From Candidatus Jettenia sp. (lineage in GTDB: Bacteria > Planctomycetota > Brocadiia > Brocadiales > Brocadiaceae), in the NCBI GenBank assembly GCA_021650895.1, contig CP091278.1:2819659-2883658 (forward strand): a stretch of DNA of 64,000 nucleotides, written 5' to 3'. A model generated the notes under the pieces. It had not been told where the DNA came from, ran no database searches, and saw only the letters and a list, made by a program, of their open reading frames with translations. The position numbers and the translations under genes are program-made. Below are positions 1 through 8,075 of this stretch, in pieces (position 1 is the stretch's first letter; each line of letters opens with the position of its first letter).

Positions 1-780
1 TTGTCCCAAAAATTCCCTTCTAAGTTGAAACTCAACCCTCCATACCCTTTGTTCTTTATCCCAACCCTGCTTTTCCCAAATTTCTTTAAGGTAATATTTA
101 TGACTCTTTTCTATCTCTATGGTTTTATCATATAACCTTGCAGAAATTTCACCGCCTTGACCTATTGACCAGCCGGTAAATTTATCTCTTTTCCATCGTT
201 TAAGAGTATCTTCTGCCCTAGTTATCCATTCGCATTTTTCAATCTTTTCCAAATCCATATCCGTTACACAATCAACAAAGAAATCAGCCCTGCTAATTAT
301 TTCTTCTTCTATTACGATAACTAATTTATTAACTATTTCCCTTAATTTATACATTGCATAATAAGGGCCAACACAGTTTAAGAGTTCACTTGATATTTGA
401 ACATATATAGGAGGTACTATTTTCCTTTTACTGGCAGAAACCTGGATATGATACCAATTGTCTACTAAAATATATGAATACCACTTATTCCCCTTATCTT
501 TTATTTCAAAGTCATGTTTTTCAAGGGTCATCATTGCTAATACTTGTTCTTTCTCATTATCAGATTGAGCAAGCTTCTTTTTTTCTTCAAAAAATTCCTT
601 TAACCCTTCTTTCAATGTACCTTTAAACGATACATACAAGCTATCTATCCCTTTAAAAACCTCTCTAAATTCCATCTTTAATCCTCCTAACATGTAATTG
701 CGGGGTTCTGTGTTACTAGGCACCGAACCCCTATGAGTGCCAATAGGCTGCCGGCTAATCATTAAAGCAGCGGCAGCCAT
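1..780 (-). CDS. Replication initiation factor-like protein (rolling-circle type), 3' end cut by window edge
   Basis: The reading frame is open from the ATG at 780 to the left edge, about 260 residues. A strong AGGAGG lies at 784-788. An internal ATG at 675, also preceded by a purine-rich site, is an alternative start. The visible C-terminal part contains FTGWSIGQG, SARLYDKT and VWRVEFQLRREF, which I associate with Rep_trans / replication initiation factor proteins of rolling-circle plasmids and integrative elements. Such proteins nick the element's double-strand origin. The catalytic tyrosine region would lie in the unseen or less conserved part, so activity cannot be judged. A ribbon-helix-helix gene and several large hairpins lie just upstream, as expected for a mobile replicon. 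Family recognition from memory is moderately secure. Confidence 0.6.
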   Translation of the reverse strand, partial: MAAAALMISRQPIGTHRGSVPSNTEPRNYMLGGLKMEFREVFKGIDSLYVSFKGTLKEGLKEFFEEKKKLAQSDNEKEQVLAMMTLEKHDFEIKDKGNKWYSYILVDNWYHIQVSASKRKIVPPIYVQISSELLNCVGPYYAMYKLREIVNKLVIVIEEEIISRADFFVDCVTDMDLEKIEKCEWITRAEDTLKRWKRDKFTGWSIGQGGEISARLYDKTIEIEKSHKYYLKEIWEKQGWDKEQRVWRVEFQLRREFLGQ

Positions 781-818
781 TTTCCTCCTTTTTGCCTTAA
801 TAGTGGATACCCAATTAT

Positions 819-956
819 GTTTTTCAATCCTTGTCCTGCAATCCCAATAAACATTCACTTGCGCCCACATATTCTCATAACAGCGTACTTGCTATTCCTT
901 CGGGCAGTACGCCCAGAGAATGGCGCAAGCAAATTGGAGGACAAGGATTGAAAAAC
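819..956. repeat. Large imperfect hairpin upstream of the rep-like gene
   Basis: A 19-bp perfect inverted repeat has its arms at 819-837 and 938-956. Inside it are a second arm pair (CTTGCGCC...ATTCTC against GAGAATGGCGCAAG) and a third (GCGTAC / GTACGC), giving a nearly continuous 138-nt stem. It lies immediately upstream of the rep-like gene, so an origin (double- or single-strand) or a regulatory hairpin is plausible. Confidence 0.6.
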
Positions 957-997
957 GCTTGATGTGTTTCATGAAACAGTATCATAAATTCTCTTTT

Positions 998-1063
998 CGT
1001 ATGTAGTACGTGTTTCGCTTCGCTTGCCGCACAGCTCTCGCTCCGCTCAACACGTACCATACG
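998..1063. repeat. Inverted repeat / hairpin with GC-rich loop
   Basis: CGTATG-TAGTACGTGTT at 998-1014 pairs with AACACGTACCATACG ending at 1063, with a loop rich in CGCT motifs. Similar CGCT-loop hairpins occur near 1256-1301 and at 2276-2320, so this left part of the window carries a small family of hairpins. No gene is visible between 1064 and 1900; the stretch is AT-rich. Confidence 0.5.
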
Positions 1064-1339
1064 CTTAACGAATCATTAACAAGGGTCTGTTTTTTAAAAC
1101 TGCTTATATTCATCCCTTAATTTCTATCTTGCCAATATCCTACCCAATAATTACACCATTTCGTATTTGGTTACCTTATCAATGAAATATCATTCTCACT
1201 TTTATATGATGTCCTTACACTTAAAAAGAAATTTGCAAATGAGTCCCATATTTTCCTTCCCTCTTCGCTTCGTACAAAACACTACGCTCTGAGAGAAGGG
1301 TAACGTCTTTTCCTTCAATCAATCTTTTATTTGTCTTCC

Positions 1340-1392
1340 ATCACAGCCTTCTTTAAATTTCTACAAGACAGAAAATTAAAGAAGGCTGTGAT
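1340..1392. repeat. Structured hairpin element, copy A
   Basis: A 17-bp perfect stem (1340-1356 with 1376-1392) encloses an inner stem (1358-1362 with 1370-1374) around the loop ACAAGAC. A related element with the same loop and a compensatory inner base pair (T-A here, C-G there) lies at 9323-9388. The shared 35-nt core and the compensatory change indicate that the fold is maintained. Function unknown: a terminator, a small RNA or a DNA recombination hairpin are all possible. Confidence 0.6.
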
Positions 1393-1468
1393 CGGTTTAC
1401 TTGCACGTATTCTATTTGCTTAAAGTAGGTATGTTTTCTCCATTTTTTCCGAAAAATTCCAATAAAAA

Positions 1469-1525
1469 AAGCCGATACTATTGTTGTGCTTTTAACCCAA
1501 TCACCCAATAATAATCGGCTTCTTT
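1469..1525. terminator. Probable bidirectional intrinsic terminator
   Basis: A-tract, then GCCGAT with TATTGTTG, then a loop, then CAATAATA with ATCGGC and a T-rich tail (TTCTTTT). The stem is about 15 bp with one G-T wobble and is flanked by A and T runs, so it could work in both directions. Confidence 0.5.
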
Positions 1526-1534
1526 TACCCTATT

Positions 1535-1720
1535 ATATTCTTTAAATTTTATCTATTATGAAATTATCATACCCTATAAATTTTCTCTTTAATTTCCCTT
1601 ATCTATATCTATTTTCATTTATCCTTATCATTTTACCCTATTATCAATTTAATCTTATATCCTATTATTTCATCTTGCTATTTCATTTTATCCTTATTCT
1701 TTTCTCACCCTATATCATCA
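1535..1720. other. Pyrimidine-rich low-complexity intergenic stretch
   Basis: The plus strand is dominated by short variants of TTATCCTATTAT and TTTCATTTATCC, strongly T/C-biased, with no open frame. I see no gene or known element here. It could be a curved or easily melted region of a replicon origin, but that is speculation. Confidence 0.4.
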
Positions 1721-1900
1721 CAATTTAGAAATTTATTTAATTTCACAGTTGGGATCAATAGATTAAAGTACCTCTTACAGTAATATCTGTAAGAGATAAT
1801 CAAATTTTTTAAAGTTCTCTTATATCATAAATCTAACTCCTTTTCTTTTACATCTATGTATCTTTTGCATTTTAAATTTGTACAACTACAGTAGTTTATT

Positions 1901-2149
1901 TTAATCAGCATTTTGGGCACTTGCTTTAACCTTATTAATTAATTGCATAAGCATATTTCCCACATCCCCGGATAGCATTTTGATAGCCTTTGTATTACCC
2001 GCTGTAAGAGCTTCAAATAATACTGCATTTCTGATATACTGGGCATTACTTACTCCCCATTTAGCAGCTCTTTCTTCAAGAATTTTATGCAATTCCGGGC
2101 TTATCTTAACTACCATAACTTGTTCTTTTGCTTCTTCTTTTTCCTTCAT
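1901..2149 (-). CDS. Small ribbon-helix-helix-like DNA-binding protein
   Basis: An 82-residue protein. A charged N-terminus (MKEKEEAKEQV) is followed by MVVKISPELHKILEERA and a serine-Asn-AQYIRNAVLFEAL helix pair, the usual strand-helix-helix layout of CopG/Arc-type proteins. Such proteins repress plasmid copy control or form part of a relaxosome. It lies about 1.1 kb upstream of the rep-like gene and on the same strand, consistent with a mobile replicon. An accessory DNA-binding role is inferred; a toxin partner is not visible. Confidence 0.55.
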   Translation of the reverse strand: MKEKEEAKEQVMVVKISPELHKILEERAAKWGVSNAQYIRNAVLFEALTAGNTKAIKMLSGDVGNMLMQLINKVKASAQNAD

Positions 2150-2275
2150 AAAACTCCTTACTTATTTTACTTCTCTAAACGTAATCTAAACTTTTTTGCA
2201 CATTCTAAACTATTTCTAAACTTTGTCAATATGATTTTTTTCTTCTTATAGACAAATTTATTATATCTCCCTTGC

Positions 2276-2320
2276 CGTGCTTCGTTACGCTCGCGCATCG
2301 CTACCGCTACACGAAGCACG
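2276..2320. repeat. Hairpin with 9-bp perfect arms
   Basis: CGTGCTTCG at 2276-2284 pairs with CGAAGCACG at 2312-2320. The loop again has CGCT-type repeats, like the hairpin at 998-1063. Confidence 0.5.
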
Positions 2321-2593
2321 TAACTACTGAGTATAATACTATTGAAATGGTCTTTTAAATCCTCTAAAATCTATGCAAGAAAGACTAGGATTATTTATCT
2401 TTTTACAAAAGAATTTGTTTAAAAGGTTTTAACACCGATTTTTTCTACATACTATGATTGGTTCGTTTCCATTTTATTATTTAACAATCAGTCTATCATC
2501 CATATATAGAAAGTAATCTCAATAGCTCTTCCCGCAATGTACCTAGGCCTATTTGTAATTTTCGGGAGCATAGGAATTAATAATTTAGGATAG

Positions 2594-2791
2594 TTTAAGC
2601 CTCAATCCAGCGACAACTTTAAATTTTGACTTAAGAATTACCACGAAAGGCTTGCATTTACTGGGCAAAAGAGCTACGAGCGCAAATTGACATATTTCAC
2701 CTAAAAGGTGAAAACTAATATTTCAAAAATACCAGTATTTTGGCTGAACATATGACGATTTTTAATAATTGTCTCTGGATTGAGGTTTAAG
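2594..2791. repeat. Noncoding element bounded by imperfect inverted repeats (MITE-like)
   Basis: The left end (2594-2615, containing CCTCAATCCAGCGACAA) is the near reverse complement of the right end (2770-2791, containing TTGTCTCTGGATTGAGG). The roughly 200-bp interior has no open frame but includes a small palindrome near 2695-2712. It sits just downstream of the CBASS operon's last gene and could also supply a terminator. Length and structure fit a miniature inverted-repeat element. Confidence 0.5.
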
Positions 2792-2813
2792 CTTTTCTTA
2801 ACTATCCTCCATA

Positions 2814-3317
2814 TTAGCTATCCTTTACATGGACTAACTCAGTCATCTCTTCTCTCTTTGGAAATATGAATGTTCTTATTTGCCTTGCTTCTCCATGATC
2901 ATATCCAATAATAAGCAAAATTGGCTCTTGGCAATTGTAATTTTCTTCTCTTGAAATTCTTACCATTTGGTTGATATCGTCTGAACTAGGCTTAATATTT
3001 TTTTCAGGATGGTAATGCCATTCCCCTAGGTAGTAACACCTTTTTATTTCCTTCCATCTAAGGATAAGCAATCGTTTGAGGCCAGCAGTCCCTCTGTAAA
3101 ACCATATATAACCACTTCTTGAATCCTTAGGTGGAGGTGTTGCTTCCTTGACAATAGCGGTAATCAAATCATCTGTGTAGTATCCAATGAGGATCCCTCC
3201 AATTTCTTTATTTACTGCCTTTTCACAATTACACAAAATATTTTTCCATGCTTTAGATGTAAGTATGATACTATATCTTCCGTCATTAGTGCTCCATTTC
3301 AATGAAGATTTCTTCAC
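2814..3317 (-). CDS. cap3: CBASS Cap3: JAMM/MPN isopeptidase
   Basis: A 167-residue JAB/MPN-fold metalloprotease. The JAMM signature is complete: Glu38 in KEIGGILIG, then His101-x-His103-Pro, Ser111 and Asp114 in EWHYHPEKNIKPSSDD. In type II CBASS, Cap3 removes the CD-NTase from its conjugated targets and so opposes Cap2. It is the last gene of the minus-strand operon, 15 bp after cap2. Assignment rests on the catalytic motif plus the neighbouring E2-E1 and CD-NTase genes; outside this context it would simply be an Mov34/MPN/PAD-1 family protein. Confidence 0.88.
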   Translation of the reverse strand: MKKSSLKWSTNDGRYSIILTSKAWKNILCNCEKAVNKEIGGILIGYYTDDLITAIVKEATPPPKDSRSGYIWFYRGTAGLKRLLILRWKEIKRCYYLGEWHYHPEKNIKPSSDDINQMVRISREENYNCQEPILLIIGYDHGEARQIRTFIFPKREEMTELVHVKDS

Positions 3318-3332
3318 ATTTTACCTATTTTG

Positions 3333-5153
3333 TTAACTTATTCGTCGGAATCCCTTAAAACTATTGTTATCATTCTCTTGCTCATATACAATAAACTGCG
3401 TTGCAACAGGTCGTTTTTCAATAACCTCTTCTATAACCTTTATGGCAGAGGCTGAGGCAAGCATAATATCGTCATATCGGGCAGGAAAAAGTGGTGACCA
3501 GCATCCAGGCCCTTCAAGCGTTTCCCCTTGTTCATACATAACTGTTGCTTCTTTATGTATCCATGGATGTAGTCTCTTCTTAAATTCCATGGCGGAGAAA
3601 CTATGTTCATCATTGATAAATATAAATAGTCGTCTACCCTTAAAACCAAGCGATAAAGAAACAAATATTTTAGGAATTGGCCACCATCCTAAGGATAATG
3701 ATTCTAGTACTTCATCTGATGCCGTACAGTCGATAACGAGGTTAATACCCTCAAGTAGTTCTTCAACCTCTTTCTTAGTATTTGGAAACTGTCTGTCATC
3801 AGCTACTATATTAACGGAAGGGTTTACTACAACAAGATGTTCCCTAAGTGCTTTTGCTTTATTAACATCTAAATCCCTGAATGTTAGTATATGGCGAACA
3901 AGATTCCCTGCCATCAATTCATCGTTATCCATAATCATAATATTTTTGGTTCCACCACGAACAAGAAACTCTGCAATTGCAGAGCCTAAAGCCCCAACAC
4001 CAATTATCAATATACGCATTTCTCTCAATGTTTGAACCATCCGTCCTCTTGCTTGGAGTCGATCAGAATGCCAATTATGGGTCAATATATAATTAATTTT
4101 TTCATTATCGGAAAAAACTGTAGTTCTATCATGATACCACCATCCTTTTTCATTATTTCTAAATCCATTGCGTGGCTTAGCAAATTTTTTTAATTGTGGA
4201 ATGAGGATTGAATACCAGTGTATCTCACAATTAACGTCACCTTTTCGCAATGGAATTGGATATCCAATCAATAAAATTTGTTCTTGTTTTTCCCGTATTC
4301 TTCTTGCAATTATCTCCAACCCATTATCAACATTAACACCTAATTTTTTACCAATTTGGCGAAGCTCTTTCCATGTAGCTGGGACTTCCCAAGGATCGAG
4401 TACAATTGGGCTATCCCATCTCCACCAAATTCCAACTTTTTTCCCCTTACGCTCATGTTCTGTATTTACTCCTAATAGAAAAGAAGCTCTTCTAATAAAA
4501 TTTCCTTTTAAATCCTTGAATTCTATAGCAATAAGAGTTTTGCCATCAAAAAAAATATTAAAAATCACCTCACCAATTCTGCTATTATTTGAAAGCCAAG
4601 TGGCATAAAATTCTGGACCTTCATCATGGACAACTTTAAGTGGTAGAGTTAATCTTGGGTACTGGGGAAGTTCAAAAGGATCTCCATCTTTCACAAGATT
4701 GTTTCTAACAGCAGCATATAACCATGCAAGTGCTCTTTCTATATGAACTCGTAATCGTGTATCTGCGTCGCCTATTGGGTCTGTATTTTGCCATAGAAAA
4801 TTGAGATTCCGTATAGGGGAATCAGTACATATTTTTCCGGTCCGCCAAGGAACGTCTTCCTTACCTTCTTCATTTCTTTGCTGATGAGGAAACGTTGCTT
4901 TAATACCACCAATCTTACTTGGATATATTTCAATTGTTCCAAGTGGATACGCTTCATGGATAAGCACACACCAAGTTGTAGTTATTGGTATAAAATTAGA
5001 ATCATCCTCAATCGACAAACGTACCCTTAATAACCATGCTTGTTTTTCTGTAAAAAAAAGTGGTTTTTCTAATACCTCACAACATTGAATTCCAGCTAAA
5101 GCTCTGATACCTGACAGCAACTCTTTGCTTGGTTCACTATCCTTTACAGTCAT
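3333..5153 (-). CDS. cap2: CBASS Cap2: fused E2-E1 ubiquitin-ligase-like enzyme
   Basis: 606 residues. The N-terminal part resembles an E2 fold, with Cys109 in RTGKICTDSP as the likely E2 catalytic cysteine. After a linker comes a ThiF/MoeB-type E1 domain from about residue 375, with a Rossmann glycine motif (IIGVGALGSA), the acidic NDEL segment, and a C-terminal cysteine near residue 547 (GPGCWSPLFP) as the candidate E1 thioester site. Family knowledge: Cap2 adenylates the CD-NTase C-terminus and conjugates it to cellular targets, priming second-messenger synthesis. Its start overlaps the CD-NTase stop by 4 bp (ATGA), so translation is probably coupled. Confidence 0.88.
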   Translation of the reverse strand: MTVKDSEPSKELLSGIRALAGIQCCEVLEKPLFFTEKQAWLLRVRLSIEDDSNFIPITTTWCVLIHEAYPLGTIEIYPSKIGGIKATFPHQQRNEEGKEDVPWRTGKICTDSPIRNLNFLWQNTDPIGDADTRLRVHIERALAWLYAAVRNNLVKDGDPFELPQYPRLTLPLKVVHDEGPEFYATWLSNNSRIGEVIFNIFFDGKTLIAIEFKDLKGNFIRRASFLLGVNTEHERKGKKVGIWWRWDSPIVLDPWEVPATWKELRQIGKKLGVNVDNGLEIIARRIREKQEQILLIGYPIPLRKGDVNCEIHWYSILIPQLKKFAKPRNGFRNNEKGWWYHDRTTVFSDNEKINYILTHNWHSDRLQARGRMVQTLREMRILIIGVGALGSAIAEFLVRGGTKNIMIMDNDELMAGNLVRHILTFRDLDVNKAKALREHLVVVNPSVNIVADDRQFPNTKKEVEELLEGINLVIDCTASDEVLESLSLGWWPIPKIFVSLSLGFKGRRLFIFINDEHSFSAMEFKKRLHPWIHKEATVMYEQGETLEGPGCWSPLFPARYDDIMLASASAIKVIEEVIEKRPVATQFIVYEQENDNNSFKGFRRIS

Positions 5154-6277
5154 GCAAAGCGACTTCCTGTTGGTATAGCATAGCGATCGGGAGTCGTAAA
5201 ACTACTTTTCTTATTTCCACTATTATCTGGTGGTTCTGGAAAACGTTTCCCCAGAAGTTTCATCCAAAGATTCCCACTCTCCAATCGGTCGTTAGAGTCA
5301 AGGGCCTTTCTAGCAATCTGTGCTCCTTCTTTTACTTGATCATAAAAGGTTGCAAAATCTTTCGAGGTTATACGCTTAAAAACATCATGTTCTGGTACAC
5401 CATAGTCACAAAGAGTAGGTTTCGATCCCAAACGGACTATTACTTGATATTTTGAAATAATATTTTCTAATGTAATTGTAATGCCTTCAGCAACTGAATT
5501 TATATCATCCGGACAGCATTCTCCAACTAAACGCTCAAGAGGAAATCCTTTTGGTTGTTTTGGTTCCTCATAGTTTTCAAGTCGCCACCATTTTATTGCT
5601 TTAACTACGTTAACAAAATGTTTATTACACCGTGCATTCTTATCTCTTGTCCATTGAATTTGAGCCAAGGGATGCGTTGATTCCCAGCGATTTACTTCAC
5701 GGTCAGGAATGCGTAATGGGCTTGTCTTCCATTCTTCTTGCTTCTTTGCTTTCTCAAGTAAGGCGCTTGCGTTAGTTTTCAAACGAAAAGGAATATCTAC
5801 CCAGTACTCATTTAATCTCCAATCTTGAGTCTCATGAATATCATAATTTGTTTTCACCGCCGCTGACTTGTAAATAACTTTGTCAGATTCTGAAGGTGCA
5901 GAGGTTATCACTAGGTCAAGGTCGACATACGAGAGATCAATGCCAAATGAACGCCCTTGCTTTTTGTACTTGCCTTTATAATACTTTTCAAGAAAGGGTG
6001 TGAACTTATCCATGGCTTTGGTAGGGGCATATTCTTCCTCTTTTAGGTTTGTCACTACAATAATATCAACATCGGCCCGTTTATCGCCTTTTGGTCTAAC
6101 TGCAGTATAGCGACGGTAGCTACCTTGAAGAAAATCACTCACAACAATTTTTTTGAGTTCCTCATCATTTTTCAAGCGTTCTCGAAGTGTTTCGTGCCCT
6201 GTCTTCAGATCATTGATTTGCTTATCAGTTAAGCGAATTTCACTAAGAAATATCTCAAAATCAGTCTTTAGTTCCAT
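5150..6277 (-). CDS. CBASS CD-NTase (cyclic oligonucleotide synthase)
   Basis: 375 residues from the ATG at 6277, which has a GGAGGG site at correct spacing; an upstream TTG at 6289 has none. The nucleotidyltransferase signature is intact: GSYRRYTAV at residues 52-60, the metal-binding pair Asp69-x-Asp71 in ADVDIIVV, and a third acidic site at Asp120/Asp122 in YVDLDLVI. This is a SMODS-type CD-NTase that makes a cyclic di- or trinucleotide after phage sensing. The C-terminus ends in a flexible tail finishing Gly-Ser-Arg-Phe-Ala; type II CD-NTases need a small terminal residue for activation by Cap2. A SAVED effector next door suggests a cyclic trinucleotide product, but the sequence does not prove that. 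Confidence 0.88.
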   Translation of the reverse strand: MELKTDFEIFLSEIRLTDKQINDLKTGHETLRERLKNDEELKKIVVSDFLQGSYRRYTAVRPKGDKRADVDIIVVTNLKEEEYAPTKAMDKFTPFLEKYYKGKYKKQGRSFGIDLSYVDLDLVITSAPSESDKVIYKSAAVKTNYDIHETQDWRLNEYWVDIPFRLKTNASALLEKAKKQEEWKTSPLRIPDREVNRWESTHPLAQIQWTRDKNARCNKHFVNVVKAIKWWRLENYEEPKQPKGFPLERLVGECCPDDINSVAEGITITLENIISKYQVIVRLGSKPTLCDYGVPEHDVFKRITSKDFATFYDQVKEGAQIARKALDSNDRLESGNLWMKLLGKRFPEPPDNSGNKKSSFTTPDRYAIPTGSRFA

Positions 6278-6294
6278 AGCTCCCTCCAAAAAAT

Positions 6295-7815
6295 TTAATG
6301 TGAAAAGGGGAGCCGAAAGCTAGGTACATATGTACGGCCTTGCTCACCCTCAAAATCGAATTCATAAAGCTGAATTATTCCCAATGCAAATCTGTATCTC
6401 CCAAGGAAGAATATTAATCCATTAGGTGCAGCAGCGAAGATATGGGTCAATCCATGCAATTTACTTTTGTTATTAACAATTTCTTGCATAGCTAACTCTG
6501 CAAGGCAAACTGCATGATTGGCTCCGGTAATGCTTGATGCCCCTAAGTTCGATTCAGGACGAAGTTTTACAATAGATCGAACCTGTACTTTATGTGATGT
6601 AAGGTAATTTTCCACGTCGTCAAAAATATCATGTGTCACTGAAATAGCCAGTGCAATATCAGAAGATTCTGAATTTAGTTGAATGACTTCCTTTTTCCAT
6701 TTCCATCCATCGAGGAAACGATCCCCTGATGGTTTCCAAGCTACCGTTTTTATTCCTTTTTGTATAGGATAGACATTAGCCCCTGATTTCTGGTCTAGTT
6801 CGTAACCAGCAAGAAAAGCAAGTGAACTGTGACAGTCAAGAAGTAAATGATTTTCTCCTCTCCGTAGCTCGGAGTTATTTAGAAATCTGCATACATCTGG
6901 AACAACTTTAGTTCTCCATAGAGAAAGATCGCGAATATAGCGACCATTGAAGTTTTCTGCAACACAGACAAAGCGAGATGTCTCATCTTCAATTCTCTCT
7001 GCAAACCTCATAAAACTTCGAATTCCTATTACAGAAACATAGTTTCTAAGAGGCATGTCCTCTAAAAGGAGGCCTTCTTCTTTACATATTTTAAGTAAGT
7101 CTGTACGTGTGAATTTATTGATTCTATCCATAATGAACCGCTGATAAAGGCTGTTATAAGGACAAATACGGCTATCAGCTTGTGGAATCATTAAGCCAAC
7201 GCAACCTAAACGATCGTAAAGGGTTTCTTGAAAGTGGCCGCGACCAAAATAATTAAATCCAAAGCGAAGCCTCTCGGCAAAATCCTTGAAGATGGACTCA
7301 TTTATTCCAAGATGTTCACGCCACTTTTCACGTATAGAACCAAGTACACTTCGCGAAGAGTTTGAAAAAAACTCAGGAGGCAAGGAATAGTCACACTCCC
7401 TTATGCTTTTTACAAGCACATCATCAGAATTCCAGCGCCAGTTAGAGATTAAATAGAGACGAAACCATTGACAGGTATCTTTGAGTTTAAGGTATGCACT
7501 ATAAAAATGCTGTAGGAGAGAAGATTTTGCCTTTATAAATGAGGGTTTGATAAGATTATCAGAATCATAAGAATCTCTGTTATCTACGTGGTACTTTACT
7601 TGGTAAAAATCAGCAGAAGAATAGCGTCCCGCATCTAAAACGCCGGGAGGATTATAGTATACGCAAATATCGTCAACTCCTGAAGCAGCATCATGTTCAA
7701 AAATGACGTAATCTGCTTTCTTGTTTTCTATAAATAACGATGATGCCTGATACCAAAAATACATTCCCTGGTAAACATCGCCTTCTATTCGAGCACTAAC
7801 TTGATTAATTGCCAT
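6295..7815 (-). CDS. cap4: CBASS Cap4 effector: nuclease-SAVED protein
   Basis: 506 residues, first gene of the operon, with AGAGGG before the ATG. The N-terminal part carries a PD-(D/E)xK-type nuclease pattern: Asp48/Asp49 in GVDDICVYY and Gln72-x-Lys74 in DFYQVKYH, as in Cap4 dsDNA endonucleases. The C-terminal portion from about residue 330 ends with HIFAAAPNGLIFFLGR and IQLYEFDFEG, typical of SAVED ligand-binding domains. In this family, cyclic trinucleotide binding by SAVED drives oligomerisation and unspecific DNA degradation, killing the infected cell. The next gene starts 17 bp downstream. Confidence 0.87.
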   Translation of the reverse strand: MAINQVSARIEGDVYQGMYFWYQASSLFIENKKADYVIFEHDAASGVDDICVYYNPPGVLDAGRYSSADFYQVKYHVDNRDSYDSDNLIKPSFIKAKSSLLQHFYSAYLKLKDTCQWFRLYLISNWRWNSDDVLVKSIRECDYSLPPEFFSNSSRSVLGSIREKWREHLGINESIFKDFAERLRFGFNYFGRGHFQETLYDRLGCVGLMIPQADSRICPYNSLYQRFIMDRINKFTRTDLLKICKEEGLLLEDMPLRNYVSVIGIRSFMRFAERIEDETSRFVCVAENFNGRYIRDLSLWRTKVVPDVCRFLNNSELRRGENHLLLDCHSSLAFLAGYELDQKSGANVYPIQKGIKTVAWKPSGDRFLDGWKWKKEVIQLNSESSDIALAISVTHDIFDDVENYLTSHKVQVRSIVKLRPESNLGASSITGANHAVCLAELAMQEIVNNKSKLHGLTHIFAAAPNGLIFFLGRYRFALGIIQLYEFDFEGEQGRTYVPSFRLPFSH

Positions 7816-7998
7816 TAATTCCCTCTATTATTAGATTTTACATCGCTCAGTATTCTATCTCTGACTTACCAAATTAGCTCTTCAGCTTCCACGGAAACTT
7901 CCACAATATAATTAAGACCATTTTTCAGCCATTCTAATTTTCTTCTAAAGTAAACACTTTCAGTCTTCTTTCTTGCATCGCAGAATATAATTTTGTAT

Positions 7999-8026
7999 AG
8001 TATAATACATATAAAAACTATGTCAA
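7999..8026 (-). promoter_or_regulatory. Probable CBASS operon promoter
   Basis: On the minus strand there is a perfect -35 TTGACA (complement of 8021-8026) and, 16 bp on, a TATACT -10 (complement of 7999-8004). The predicted leader to the cap4 ATG at 7815 is about 175 nt. Confidence 0.6.
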
Positions 8027-8038
8027 TATAAAAACTAT
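8009..8038. promoter_or_regulatory. Twin 13-bp direct repeats, candidate CapW operator
   Basis: ATATAAAAACTAT occurs exactly twice, at 8009-8021 and 8026-8038, a 17-bp period. One copy falls within the -35/-10 spacer of the CBASS promoter and the other just upstream of the -35. Both also precede the divergent capW-like gene, so one regulator bound here could control both directions. Confidence 0.5.
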
Positions 8039-8075
8039 TCGAATATTACTTTTATATAAATTGAGGTGTAAATCT

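Noticed and set aside
819-2320. Integron attC-like sites in the CGCT-loop hairpins
   Set aside because: The flanking RYYYAAC/GTTRRRY boxes are not consistently present and no integron integrase is seen.
3364-4035. 223-codon plus-strand frame opposite cap2
   Set aside because: It is antisense to clear E1-domain coding sequence and rich in serine/isoleucine as expected of a shadow frame.
7845-7985. Minus-strand frame in the CBASS leader reading KKTESVYFRRKLEWLKNG and on to a stop
   Set aside because: It looks protein-like but has no usable start codon or ribosome site in frame and lies within the predicted leader; left unannotated.
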